Made by a program: the position numbers and the translations under genes. This document shows positions 34,538 through 43,131 of a stretch of DNA of 64,000 nucleotides, one piece after another. The stretch's first letter is position 1; every line of letters starts with the position of its first letter. The stretch spans positions 4,465 to 68,464 of the forward strand of contig JAPLSY010000080.1 in NCBI GenBank assembly GCA_026398415.1. The letters run 5' to 3'. The notes below the pieces were generated by a model that saw only the letters and a program-made list of their open reading frames with translations, did not search any database and was not told the origin of the DNA. Source of the stretch: Kiritimatiellota bacterium. GTDB taxonomy: Bacteria > Verrucomicrobiota > Kiritimatiellia > JAAZAB01.

Positions 34538-35310
34538 GGTGTATTTACGATGCGCTCAAGGTCGGCACTGATCCGGGTGTATGTGTTTATTATCCTGGCG
34601 GCTTTGGCGCGGGTCTTGGGATCATGATGAAATCGGCGGAAATAATCCGGATGGCTCAGCAGGGCGTGTTCAGCCCAGGCATCCCGGTTGCCCTGGCGCG
34701 CGACCAGTTCCGCATAAAGCGCCGGGGAGACATGCCCGGTTTCCCGCGCGACACCCCAGGCGCGCGCATCCAACGGCACGACGCAAAAGAGCCGGATGCC
34801 CAGTTTTTTAAGAACCGTGAATCCGTCTTCCATGCGGTCCACAAACGAAACCACACCAGCCAGCCGGCCGCCGCCTTGCTCGATGATCGGTTTCCAGTAA
34901 TCCCGCACCGACGAGCCCTCGTTATTCAGGTCAGCTACGTGGAGGAAGGTTTTTCCCGCGATGTCGGCGCCCAGCACTTTGCCGTCCTTGTACATCTTGA
35001 GATGCGGCTTGCGCAAGGCAATGGCAACCGGATTAGAGAAATCCCAGTCACGCGTCTCGCCGCCCGAAATGGCGTCAAACGCACCAAATTCCGCTTGAAT
35101 CAGGCCGACGAGCGATTGGATAGCTGTGGCATAGGCCACGCCGTCTTTTTCCACGGTGGTGCTCTGGACATAGTAAGGACCTACCTGTCCGGAGGTATAA
35201 GGGAACCAGGGCGTGCGCTCATCCACGAACCGGAACGCGCCGGTATTCAGCAGGTTCCGCAGATTGGTTTCCTGTATGGTCTGGGTATCCATCGCAGTCA
35301 TGGTCGGCAT
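34534..35310 (-). CDS. pyrE: Orotate phosphoribosyltransferase-like protein
   Basis: A type I phosphoribosyltransferase fold: FPYTSGQVGPYYVQ and KPHLKMYKDGK at the places where OPRTases bind orotate and PRPP, and a PRPP-loop-like motif LHVADLNNEGSSV in place of the usual VVDDVITTGGS. At 258 residues it is longer than typical PyrE (about 210) because of a helical C-terminal extension. Overlap with pyrC supports an OPRT role. The altered PRPP loop is unusual. The start may be 35292 instead. Confidence 0.75.
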   Translation of the reverse strand: MPTMTAMDTQTIQETNLRNLLNTGAFRFVDERTPWFPYTSGQVGPYYVQSTTVEKDGVAYATAIQSLVGLIQAEFGAFDAISGGETRDWDFSNPVAIALRKPHLKMYKDGKVLGADIAGKTFLHVADLNNEGSSVRDYWKPIIEQGGGRLAGVVSFVDRMEDGFTVLKKLGIRLFCVVPLDARAWGVARETGHVSPALYAELVARQGNRDAWAEHALLSHPDYFRRFHHDPKTRAKAARIINTYTRISADLERIVNTP

Positions 35311-35409
35311 CGGGTTTATATATTTGTATAGCTTCGGTCACGAATTATTATCTTTAGCCCAATCATTCGCTGTATCATACAAAATATGGCCTTCGGATGC
35401 AATCCCATG

Positions 35410-36420
35410 TCAGTGGTTCGGCGAGCGAAGAAACAGATAGAGCAGAAAGGCCACATATAGGATGCCGGCGGTCATCAGAATATACGGGTTTAGGGATTTT
35501 TTGGTTTTGACCCAGGCCAGCACAAAAAGCGACGAGGCCAGCGCAATCAGGGCCGAGACCATAGGAATCCCGCGTAAATCCCACTCGGTAAAGAGGATGC
35601 CGAACACCACAGGAAAACTGCTCTGAAAGACCATTGCCCCGGTGACATTGCCGACCGCCAGGATGTCTTTGCGCTTGCCGATCCATAGCACGGAATTGCA
35701 TTTCTCCGGCAATTCGGTCGCAATGGGCGTGATAATAATAGAGAGAATCATGGCCGATACGCCAGCGGCTACGGAAACGGCACTGACATAACCGATAAAC
35801 ATGTGGGCGCTCCAGATCATCAGGACCAACGCCACCGCCACCTGCATCGCAATCGCAGGCACATTCAGCGGAAGTTTTAAAAACCGGCAGGCGAACAACG
35901 GTTCAAGATTATCAGTTTCCTTGCAGTCGGAAGCGAGCGTACGTTTGACATAGATTCCATATGACAGCAACATCAGGAAGGCAATGCCTCCTTTTACGAA
36001 CGGCCAGCTGTGCGCAAAGGTGGCCAGGATAGCGGCGCCGTACAGGCAGACAAAGAACGAGAGGTCCCGGATAATGATGGCAGGGTCAATATGCATGGCA
36101 CGCGAGCGTTTGCCCATGGCGGCATAAACCAGTACGGCCGCACCCGTGGCGAAGAACGCCAAGGTGGCCAGCATGAACGGCGCGCCCGCAATGGCACCGA
36201 TGCCAACCTGGTAGGATTGCGGATTGTGATATACCAAGATGGCAATAATCGGAACAATGGTTTCCGGCAGGGCCGTGCCAACCGCCGCCAGGATACTGCC
36301 CACGGCGCCCTGATGCAGGTTGAAATGCGCCCCCAGTTGCTCGATCCCGTTAGTAAAGATGATGCTGGCCAACAGAATCAGCGCCAGACTGACAATTAAC
36401 ATAAAAATCTCAAACCCCAT
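35410..36420 (-). CDS. Sodium/calcium exchanger-family (CaCA) membrane antiporter
   Basis: The 336-residue protein has about ten hydrophobic helices and the two inverted alpha-repeats of the family: AAVGTALPETIVPI (about 45-58) and ITPIATELPEKCNSV (about 233-247), carrying the ion-binding Glu residues. It moves calcium or another cation against sodium or protons across the inner membrane. AAGGAAG precedes the ATG. It follows the SxtK-like gene by 75 bp on the same strand and may be the last gene of that operon; a link in function is not obvious. Confidence 0.85.
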   Translation of the reverse strand: MGFEIFMLIVSLALILLASIIFTNGIEQLGAHFNLHQGAVGSILAAVGTALPETIVPIIAILVYHNPQSYQVGIGAIAGAPFMLATLAFFATGAAVLVYAAMGKRSRAMHIDPAIIIRDLSFFVCLYGAAILATFAHSWPFVKGGIAFLMLLSYGIYVKRTLASDCKETDNLEPLFACRFLKLPLNVPAIAMQVAVALVLMIWSAHMFIGYVSAVSVAAGVSAMILSIIITPIATELPEKCNSVLWIGKRKDILAVGNVTGAMVFQSSFPVVFGILFTEWDLRGIPMVSALIALASSLFVLAWVKTKKSLNPYILMTAGILYVAFLLYLFLRSPNH

Positions 36421-36495
36421 AATACTTCCTTCCGGGTTCGTACGAAGCGCGTTATGGTGACACCGAACGATGTGATTGCCAGACTGGCGCGTAAT

Positions 36496-36660
36496 CTAGA
36501 ACAGCGTATAGATGAAAGGCGCCGTCGTTTGCCCCAGAACGACCAGCATGGCCATCAGCAACAGCACCAACACGACGGGCACAATCCACCAGACTTTATT
36601 ATGCCAGGCAAATCCCAAAAACTCTTTCAGCAACCGCCCAAGGTGTTTTAAAAATCTCAT
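36496..36660 (-). CDS. SxtK-like/DUF5989 small membrane protein, copy 1
   Basis: A 54-residue single-pass protein: MRFLKHLGRLLKEFLGFAW, WWIVP, a hydrophobic helix and the end GQTTAPFIYTLF. It lies 34 bp after the carbamoyltransferase gene and ends a three-gene set with the SxtJ-like protein. Small proteins SxtJ and SxtK accompany the SxtI carbamoyltransferase in saxitoxin clusters and are associated with O-carbamoyltransferases elsewhere. The conserved C-terminal motif suggests a binding surface. Confidence 0.8.
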   Translation of the reverse strand: MRFLKHLGRLLKEFLGFAWHNKVWWIVPVVLVLLLMAMLVVLGQTTAPFIYTLF

Positions 36661-36694
36661 CAGCCGTCTCCGCGCTTGTTCGAAGTTTGCTCGC

Positions 36695-38527
36695 TCAATC
36701 CAACACGTAATCCGTCCGCCAGTTTTTCTTTTCCTGCCAGGGCGGTTGACGCTTCTTGTCGAGGATAAACGGTCCCAACACCAGGGTGTCCATTTCCGTC
36801 CGCATAAAACACCGATAGGCATCTTCCGGCGTGCAGACGATCGGTTCGCCACGGACATTGAACGAGGTATTAATAATAATACCGTATCCGGTCTTTTTTT
36901 CAAAGGCCTGGATAATACGGTAATAGCCCGGGTTCACCGCACGAGACACCGATTGAATCCGCGCGGAGTAATCCACGTGCGTAATGGCGGGCACATCGGA
37001 CCGCACCTGGTTGATGCGTTCACGCACGGGAAGTTTCTTCGCCTTGTCCAAGCCGTAGCACCGTTCCGTGCGCACTGGTGCCACAAGGAGCATGTATGGA
37101 GAAGATCGGTCCAGGTCGAAATATTCGCCGACACGCTCTTCCAAGCAAGTCGGAGCAAATGGGCGGAACGATTCACGGTACTTGATCTTGAGATTCATGA
37201 TTGTCTGCATTTTTGTCGAGCGGGCATCGCCGATTATGGAGCGGTTGCCCAACGCGCGTGGTCCGAACTCCATGCGCCCCTGTACCAGGCCGATGACCTG
37301 TTCGGCGGCAATTAGGTCAGCAATCCGGTCGGCCCACAGTTCAGGGTCGTCTATTTTTTCGGCCGGGTAGCCCCGGGCCTGCAAGAAGGCCTCGATTTCC
37401 GATTCGTCAAAAGCCGGGCCCAAGTAAGAACCCTGCATGCGGTCATGGATGCCGTCAGTCGCGCGGGGCTGATTTTTAATCACATGCCACACCATGAGGG
37501 CCGCGCCCAGGGCGCCGCCGGCATCGCCGGCCGCCGGCTGAATCCAGATGTTTTTGAACGGCCCCTCCCGGAGGAGCCGTCCGTTGGCCACGCAATTGAG
37601 CGCCACGCCTCCGGCCAAACACAAGTTTTCCAGTCCCGTGAGCGCTTGCGCGGTGCGTGCCATGCGCAGGACAATTTCCTCGGTCACCACTTGGATCGAG
37701 CGGGCCAGGTCCATTTCCCGCTGGGAGATTTCCGCCTCCGCCTTCCGTGGCGGCCCATCAAATAACCGATTAAAATTGGCGTTGGTCATGGTCAAGCCAT
37801 CCAAGTAGCCGAAATAGTCCATATTGAGCCGGAACGAGCCGTCTTCCTTGAGATCCAGCAGGTTGTCCAGAATACGATTGACATAAATCTGTTCGCCGTA
37901 AGGGGCCAGGCCCATGAGTTTATATTCGCCCGAGTTGACCCGGAACCCCGTAAAATAGGTGAAGGCCGAATACAGCAACCCTAACGAGTGGGGAAAGCGG
38001 AGCTCTTTCAGGATGTCCAGGCGATTCTGCTGACCCCGGCCGATTGTGCTGGTGGCCCATTCGCCGACGCCATCTAATGTCAGGATGGCGGCCTGTTCAA
38101 AGGGGGAGGGGAAAAAAGCGCTGGCAGCATGGGACTCGTGATGCTCGGGAAAATACACGGGTATGCCGGGCAAAAATCCCAGAGATTCCAGCGTGGCCTC
38201 GATTTCCATCGGGATCCAGAGCTTTTGCTTCAACCACAGGGGTATGGCCATCATGAAGGATTGCAGGCCGCGGGGCGCCACACTGAAATAGGTTTCGAGG
38301 ATACGGGCGAACTTGGCAATCGGCTTGTCGTAAAACGCGACGGCATCCAACTGGCCCGGGGCAACCTTACCCTCTGCCAAGCAATACCGAATGGCCTGCA
38401 GGGGAAAGCCGGCATCGTGTTTTTTACGGGTGAAACGCTCCTCCTGGGCCGCCGCAACGATCTCGCCATCCCGCACCAGGGCGGCCGCCGAGTCATGGTA
38501 ATAAGCACTGATTCCCAGAATGTTCAT
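36695..38527 (-). CDS. O-carbamoyltransferase, NodU/CmcH/TobZ family (SxtI-like)
   Basis: The 610-residue protein transfers a carbamoyl group from carbamoyl phosphate, by way of carbamoyl-adenylate, to a hydroxyl. The Kae1-like domain starts at ILGISAYYHDSAAAL, with QEERFTRKKHD, the metal-binding HHESHAASAFF, ACVALN-like GGVALNCVANG, and GRMEFGPRALGNRSI; a YrdC-unrelated C-terminal domain has GIIINTSFNVRGEPIV. It overlaps the SxtJ-like gene by 1 bp and precedes an SxtK-like gene. The acceptor is probably a glycan, because no natural-product genes are near, but this is inference. Confidence 0.9.
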   Translation of the reverse strand: MNILGISAYYHDSAAALVRDGEIVAAAQEERFTRKKHDAGFPLQAIRYCLAEGKVAPGQLDAVAFYDKPIAKFARILETYFSVAPRGLQSFMMAIPLWLKQKLWIPMEIEATLESLGFLPGIPVYFPEHHESHAASAFFPSPFEQAAILTLDGVGEWATSTIGRGQQNRLDILKELRFPHSLGLLYSAFTYFTGFRVNSGEYKLMGLAPYGEQIYVNRILDNLLDLKEDGSFRLNMDYFGYLDGLTMTNANFNRLFDGPPRKAEAEISQREMDLARSIQVVTEEIVLRMARTAQALTGLENLCLAGGVALNCVANGRLLREGPFKNIWIQPAAGDAGGALGAALMVWHVIKNQPRATDGIHDRMQGSYLGPAFDESEIEAFLQARGYPAEKIDDPELWADRIADLIAAEQVIGLVQGRMEFGPRALGNRSIIGDARSTKMQTIMNLKIKYRESFRPFAPTCLEERVGEYFDLDRSSPYMLLVAPVRTERCYGLDKAKKLPVRERINQVRSDVPAITHVDYSARIQSVSRAVNPGYYRIIQAFEKKTGYGIIINTSFNVRGEPIVCTPEDAYRCFMRTEMDTLVLGPFILDKKRQPPWQEKKNWRTDYVLD

Positions 38528-39003
38528 TAATACTGCCTTGTATAGGGCTGTGGAGCTGCCGGTGGCTTGTGGTCCACCCAGTAAGAATTGCGCTTGGGCT
38601 CAAAATGGCGATGCATCGGATCTTTACCCATAAGCGCCAAGATCATACGCGCCGGCGCGAAGCATAGGTAAAAAAACGGAATCAACATCAGCCAGGTAAG
38701 GCCAATCCCTGCCATTCGACCCAGCCATTGACCGGCCCATTCCAGTGCACGGAATAGCGCTGGGATAAGAAATCCGGAAACAATGACCACCGCGCTCAGA
38801 CTATAAATTGCCAGCCCCAGCCAAATCTTATGCCAAACAATGGTCATCAGCGTCGCCACGGCCGCCAAAATGACCGCTTGAATGACCGCGCGGCGCTTAT
38901 GCCCACCCGGGGCGACTGTTGTTAAGGAAGCCTCAATGGGGTCGCGCCAGGGCCACGTTGCCTGTGTGACGCTTTGTATGGATGTTAAATTCACAACGTG
39001 CAA
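38527..39003 (-). CDS. SxtJ-like membrane protein
   Basis: About 158 residues with a soluble N terminus (WPWRDPIEASLTT), three or four hydrophobic helices between about 40 and 125, and a tail containing DPMHRHFEPKRNSYW, the motif I associate with the SxtJ family. No ATG is available near the N terminus: TTG at 39003 or GTG at 38994 must serve. It is the first gene of the carbamoyltransferase operon, with a 1-bp stop/start overlap to the next gene. Family function is unknown; a membrane scaffold for carbamoylation is plausible. Confidence 0.75.
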   Translation of the reverse strand: MHVVNLTSIQSVTQATWPWRDPIEASLTTVAPGGHKRRAVIQAVILAAVATLMTIVWHKIWLGLAIYSLSAVVIVSGFLIPALFRALEWAGQWLGRMAGIGLTWLMLIPFFYLCFAPARMILALMGKDPMHRHFEPKRNSYWVDHKPPAAPQPYTRQY

Positions 39004-39234
39004 TATGGAGATTTAAGTTCTCTTGAGTTCGTATAAAATCATTAAGCATACATGTGTTTCAAAACATTAAAAGAAAAAACTGGTAATGCCTATGACAGCG
39101 CTTGTCACCGGGTTGCCAGCCTGATATAGTTTGCCTCAATCAAACATGTCCCTTATGCGGTATCGCAAACAACCTTTAGACCACAAAAATGCCTGAAGTA
39201 TATCCGGTTCAAATCATTCTTTTGAAATTACCTC

Positions 39235-40053
39235 ATGAATTCCGCCCTTGAAGGTTGTTGTTTCGCTACCGTGCTTGCCCATCGGCGCCGGATCGTTCTG
39301 GCGTTGACGTGGCAGGATCTGCGCAACCGCTATGTTGGCGCGACCTTCGGCTTGCTCTGGTCGTTCATCCAGCCGCTGATCATGGCCCTGATTCTGTGGT
39401 TCGTGTTCGCCGTGGCCCTGCGGGCCAAGCCCATTCATGGAGTACCGTTCATTGCCTGGTTCCTGGTTAGTGTTGCCGCCTGGAATTTTTTCGCCGAGTC
39501 GCTGGGCACGGCTACACAGGTCTTCCGGGAGTACGCCTTCCTGGTCAAGAAAGTCAGGTTCCAGATTGAAATCCTGCCGCTGGTTAAAATACTCGCCGCC
39601 GCCTTTGTGCATTTTTTGTTCCTGGCAATCGTCATCGTTGTCCTGTTGGCCCAAGGCGTGCCCGTATCGTGGTTCTGGCTGCAAACTTTATATTACATGG
39701 CTGCGCTGATCCTGCTCGTGCAGGGCCTGAGCTGGATCACGGCATCGCTCAACGTCTTCAGCCGCGATGTGGCCTACGGGATCCAGGTGCTGTTGCAACT
39801 GGGCTTCTGGGTATCCCCCGTGTTCTGGGAGTTCGATATGATCCCGGACCGATTCCAGACGCTGGCAGCGCTCCTAAAATTGAATCCGTTTGTATATATC
39901 GTCCAGGGTTACCGCCATAGCCTGGTCGAGCAGATCCCGTTCTGGGCGGATTGGCAGCTTATGCTTTATTTCTGGTGCTTTACGCTGGCAGTGTGGCTGG
40001 CAGGTTTTGTAATCTTTAAGAAACTCAAGCCCCAGTTCGCCGACGTGCTGTAG
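39235..40053 (+). CDS. ABC-2 type permease for polysaccharide export (Wzm/KpsM/TagG-like)
   Basis: The 272-residue protein has six hydrophobic helices and the family pattern TWQDLRNRYVGATFGLLWSF near the N terminus, with GFWVSPVFWEFDMIPD and LNPFVYIVQGYRHSL later. These permeases export O-antigen, teichoic acid or capsule chains with an ATPase partner. No ATPase (Wzt-like) gene is in the window, so the partner must lie elsewhere. It is divergent from the carbamoyltransferase operon, and its last 29 bp overlap the convergent ispH gene. Confidence 0.9.
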   Translation: MNSALEGCCFATVLAHRRRIVLALTWQDLRNRYVGATFGLLWSFIQPLIMALILWFVFAVALRAKPIHGVPFIAWFLVSVAAWNFFAESLGTATQVFREYAFLVKKVRFQIEILPLVKILAAAFVHFLFLAIVIVVLLAQGVPVSWFWLQTLYYMAALILLVQGLSWITASLNVFSRDVAYGIQVLLQLGFWVSPVFWEFDMIPDRFQTLAALLKLNPFVYIVQGYRHSLVEQIPFWADWQLMLYFWCFTLAVWLAGFVIFKKLKPQFADVL

Positions 40054-40900
40054 GCGCGCAGCGGGTAAACGCCCGGATACGCGCGATCACGGCACGGGTG
40101 GTCGTCTCCGGCGTCGAGGCGCCCGCCGTAATGCCCAGCGAATGCACATTCCTGAACCAGCGGGAATCAAGTTCCTGCGGCGATTGAATCCAATGCGTGC
40201 GCGCATTCAGGGCTTTTGAGATCTCATAGAGCCGCTTGGTATTGGCACTCGTGCGCGAACCGATGATCAGCATGGCATCGTTTTGCCGAGGGAGAATTTT
40301 GATTTCCTCCTGTTTCATGCGCGTCGGCTGGCAAATCGTATTGAAAAAGCGCACATCGGCAATCCTGGTCTTCAGCCGTTCCACGATGGGCAGCACCCGG
40401 TCCAGGTTCTGGGTGGATTGAACCACGATAGCCGCCTTGCGCACACGCCGCAGGGCCTTCCATGAAATATGCTCCCGATGGTCAATGATCACGGCCCGGT
40501 GCGCAATCTGGCCGATAATGCCCAGCACCTCGTCATGGCGACGATCGCCGATAACGATCACGCGCCGTCCCTGGCGGTCCATGGCGCGAACGATCCGGTG
40601 GATTTCACGAACCATCGGGCAAGTGGCGTCCACGAGCGCATATCCGTGGCGGCGGGCCATGGTCAGGATCCGACGGGAGGCACCGTGCGCGCGGATGAGC
40701 AGTCTTCCGTTGCGGCCCGGTCCCAACCGCTTGATTTTCCGGATGCCCGCCGCTTCCAATTCGCGGATCACCGTTTCGTTGTGCACGAGATCGCCGAGCA
40801 TACAGACGGCCTGATGCGATGCCGCCAAGCTCCGTGCGATCTTGATCGCGCGCCGCACGCCAAAACAAAATCCCGCCGAGCGGGCCAGATGGATTTGCAT
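40025..40900 (-). CDS. ispH: 4-hydroxy-3-methylbut-2-enyl diphosphate reductase
   Basis: The last step of the MEP isoprenoid pathway. The 291-residue protein keeps the cluster-binding cysteines in AGFCFGV, DATCPMV and NTICQPT, the substrate residues in LVHNETVI and RAHG, and GSRTSANTKRL and LGITAGAST near the end. An AAGGA ribosome site precedes the ATG. It overlaps the permease gene tail to tail. Isoprenoid supply feeds the lipid carriers used by the many membrane transferases here. Confidence 0.95.
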   Translation of the reverse strand: MQIHLARSAGFCFGVRRAIKIARSLAASHQAVCMLGDLVHNETVIRELEAAGIRKIKRLGPGRNGRLLIRAHGASRRILTMARRHGYALVDATCPMVREIHRIVRAMDRQGRRVIVIGDRRHDEVLGIIGQIAHRAVIIDHREHISWKALRRVRKAAIVVQSTQNLDRVLPIVERLKTRIADVRFFNTICQPTRMKQEEIKILPRQNDAMLIIGSRTSANTKRLYEISKALNARTHWIQSPQELDSRWFRNVHSLGITAGASTPETTTRAVIARIRAFTRCAPTARRRTGA

Positions 40901-41012
40901 ACCGGAATTCCTTGTGCTACGCTACAGGCCGGTTATAGCAGAACGGAATATTAACGCAAAGACACATTATGGACAACACGCCAAGTTGCTTTGTGACCGA
41001 GCAGATATTGTC

Positions 41013-42236
41013 ATGAAAAAATCATTTGTCGGGTTCGGGTTCGGCGCCATCCAGGCGGGCCTCTTTCTTTACGAGGCGCACGCGTCGGGACAATTTGACC
41101 GATTCGTGGTGGCCGAGGTAATGCCGGAGGTCGTGGACGCCATTCGTAAAGCCGGCGGCAGTTACCGTGTGAATATCGCCACCGCGCAAGGCATCGAGAA
41201 AAAGGAAGTTACCGGCGTCACGCTCCTGAATCCAAACGACCCGGCTGACCGTGAGGCGCTCGTGGCCGCCGTTGCCGACGCCGACGAACTGGCCACGGCC
41301 TTGCCCAGCGTCCGATTTTATGAGACGGGCGGCGCGGCTTCCGTGATCAGCGTGCTCGCGGATGGGTTTGCCCGGCGTCGCTCCCAGGGTGCAAAACGCC
41401 GTAGTATCGTCTATGCCGCCGAAAATCATAATCACGCGGCCGAGATTCTGGAAGAGCTTTTGACCGGGCGCCTGGCTGTCCCGGCCACGACGCTGCGCAC
41501 ATCCGTGCAATGCCTTAACACGGTTATCGGCAAAATGAGCGGCATTGTGACCGATGAAGCGCAAATAGCGGAACAAGGTTTGGCCCGCCTGGCCGGCGCC
41601 ACGGGACGCTGCGTGCTGGTGGAAACTTTTAACCACATCCTAATTACGCGGATCGCCTGGAGCGATTTTCCGCGCGGAATTCCGATTTTCATTGAAAAAG
41701 ACGATCTCCTGCCGTTTGAAGAGGCCAAGCTTTACGGCCACAATGCAACGCACGCACTCATGGGCTATCTCGCGCGCGCTCAGGGATATAAAACGATCGC
41801 CGATGTCAGCCGGAATCCGCAGATTTTGGACCTGGCCCGCGCCGCCTTCCTGCAGGAATCCGGTGCGGCATTGATCAAGAAATACCGTGGATTTGACCCG
41901 CTCTTCACGGAGGCGGGTTACCGCGACTATGCCGAGGATCTTTTGTGCCGGATGATGAATCCGCATCTGCGTGACCTTGTGGAGCGCGTCGTTCGGGATC
42001 CGCGCCGTAAGTTGGGCTGGGATGATCGTCTGGTGGGGACTATGCGCCTGGCGCTGGGGCAGGGGATTACACCCCGTTATTATGCCCTGGGCGCGCGCGC
42101 GGCATTGGCCATGCTGCGCGAGAGTGAACCCGAACAAGACGAAGCACAACTTCTTGACGCACTCTGGGCCGGAGTTTCCGGCGCGGCGCGCGAAAAACAA
42201 CAGGTCAAGGAGTTGATTCTCCAAAGCAAATTATAG
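41013..42236 (+). CDS. Mannitol-1-phosphate dehydrogenase-family protein
   Basis: About 407 residues. The N terminus FVGFGFGAIQAGLF is a Rossmann loop, and the C-terminal half has ETFNHILI, FEEAKLYGHNATHALMGYL and DPRRKLGWDDRLVGTMRLAL, as in polyol dehydrogenases of the MtlD family. It probably oxidises a sugar alcohol (phosphate) with NAD. The real substrate is unclear, and the first glycine motif is less regular than in MtlD. I use the ATG at 41013; the frame upstream runs over the ispH start. Heads a three-gene sugar operon. Confidence 0.75.
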   Translation: MKKSFVGFGFGAIQAGLFLYEAHASGQFDRFVVAEVMPEVVDAIRKAGGSYRVNIATAQGIEKKEVTGVTLLNPNDPADREALVAAVADADELATALPSVRFYETGGAASVISVLADGFARRRSQGAKRRSIVYAAENHNHAAEILEELLTGRLAVPATTLRTSVQCLNTVIGKMSGIVTDEAQIAEQGLARLAGATGRCVLVETFNHILITRIAWSDFPRGIPIFIEKDDLLPFEEAKLYGHNATHALMGYLARAQGYKTIADVSRNPQILDLARAAFLQESGAALIKKYRGFDPLFTEAGYRDYAEDLLCRMMNPHLRDLVERVVRDPRRKLGWDDRLVGTMRLALGQGITPRYYALGARAALAMLRESEPEQDEAQLLDALWAGVSGAAREKQQVKELILQSKL

Positions 42237-42252
42237 GAATTTCAAAGTTGGA

Positions 42253-42365
42253 CTGGATTCCCGCTTGCGCGGGAATGACAGAGTGGCGGCGCGTAATTGT
42301 CATTCCCAATCTAATGCTACTCTGCGAAGTAAGCCTTCGCTACGAAGCACGAGTCGGGAATCCAG
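42253..42365. repeat. REP/MITE-like nested palindrome
   Basis: Outer arms CTGGATTCCC (42253-42262) and GGGAATCCAG (42356-42365), inner pair GGGAATGACA (42271-42280) and TGTCATTCCC (42298-42307), and a small hairpin ATTCCCGC-TTGC-GCGGGAAT (42257-42276). The CTGGATTCCCGC..GGGAATGAC core resembles palindromic repeats widespread in bacterial genomes. It lies in the gap between two plus-strand genes. Confidence 0.7.
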
Positions 42366-42412
42366 AACAGCCACGGCGTCAAGTGCCTAATGCAAGAACC
42401 AGGAGAATTCCA

Positions 42413-43084
42413 ATGGAATACGTCATTACCAAAGCCGCCCAACGTCCGAGTCTGAAAGGCCTGTGGGATGAGGCCGCCTGGCGTCCGGCCAACGTCATTG
42501 CACTCACCCATTTTCTGGCAGCGAGCAAGTCCCGTCACCCGCGCACGGAAGCCAAGGCCGTTTATCAAGACAATGGCCTATTTGTATTTTTCCGGGTTTT
42601 CGACAAATATATCCGTTGCGTGCAAACCGAGTACCAAGCCGGCGTCTGCACGGACAGTTGTGTGGAGTTTTTTGTCGAACCCAAAGCGGGTGGCGGCTAT
42701 TTTAATTTTGAAATCAACTGCGGCGGCACGTTGTTATTGTACTATTGTATAACCAAGGGCGCCCCGATTGGCAAACCGATCTACAATCCCGTGTCATGGG
42801 AGCTTGGCCGCCGGGTGACGATCTATCATTCCCTGCCAAAGGTCGTGGATCCGGAAATCAAGGTGGACACGGAATGGCGCATCGAATATTTCATTCCTTT
42901 TACGATCTTTGAACGCTATTGCGGTCCGCTGGGGCCGATTGCGGGCCAGGTCTGGCGTGCCAATTTTTACAAATGCGGTGATAAAACGTCCCATCCGCAC
43001 TGGGCTTCCTGGGCGCCAATGGGGGCAGAATTGAATTTTCATTTGCCGCAATACTTTGCCCCGATTAGATTCCAGGATAAATAG
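42413..43084 (+). CDS. Carbohydrate-binding family 9-like protein
   Basis: A 223-residue beta-sandwich-type protein. LKGLWDEAAWRPAN at the start, AKAVYQDNGLFVFFRVFDK, CTDSCVEFFVEP and WRIEYFIPF follow the order of strands in CBM9-like domains. No signal peptide is visible. The ATG at 42413 has AGGAG 8 bases upstream; the longer frame would read through a palindromic repeat. Its neighbours are a polyol dehydrogenase-like and a mutarotase-like gene, so a role in handling a sugar is likely but not defined. Confidence 0.7.
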   Translation: MEYVITKAAQRPSLKGLWDEAAWRPANVIALTHFLAASKSRHPRTEAKAVYQDNGLFVFFRVFDKYIRCVQTEYQAGVCTDSCVEFFVEPKAGGGYFNFEINCGGTLLLYYCITKGAPIGKPIYNPVSWELGRRVTIYHSLPKVVDPEIKVDTEWRIEYFIPFTIFERYCGPLGPIAGQVWRANFYKCGDKTSHPHWASWAPMGAELNFHLPQYFAPIRFQDK

Positions 43085-43131
43085 GCGGATCAATTTTTTC
43101 AGACGGTTCTATCCAAAACAGGAGGTGACTC

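Noticed and set aside
36695..38527. Carbamoyltransferase as a tRNA t6A (TsaD) enzyme
   Set aside because: The length, the QEERFTRKKHD and INTSFNVRGEPI motifs, and the C-terminal domain fit the NodU/TobZ family instead.
39004..39234. Promoter for the SxtJ operon or ABC permease
   Set aside because: The divergent gap has TATAAAAT-like text near 39032, but no -35 box at a good distance on either strand.
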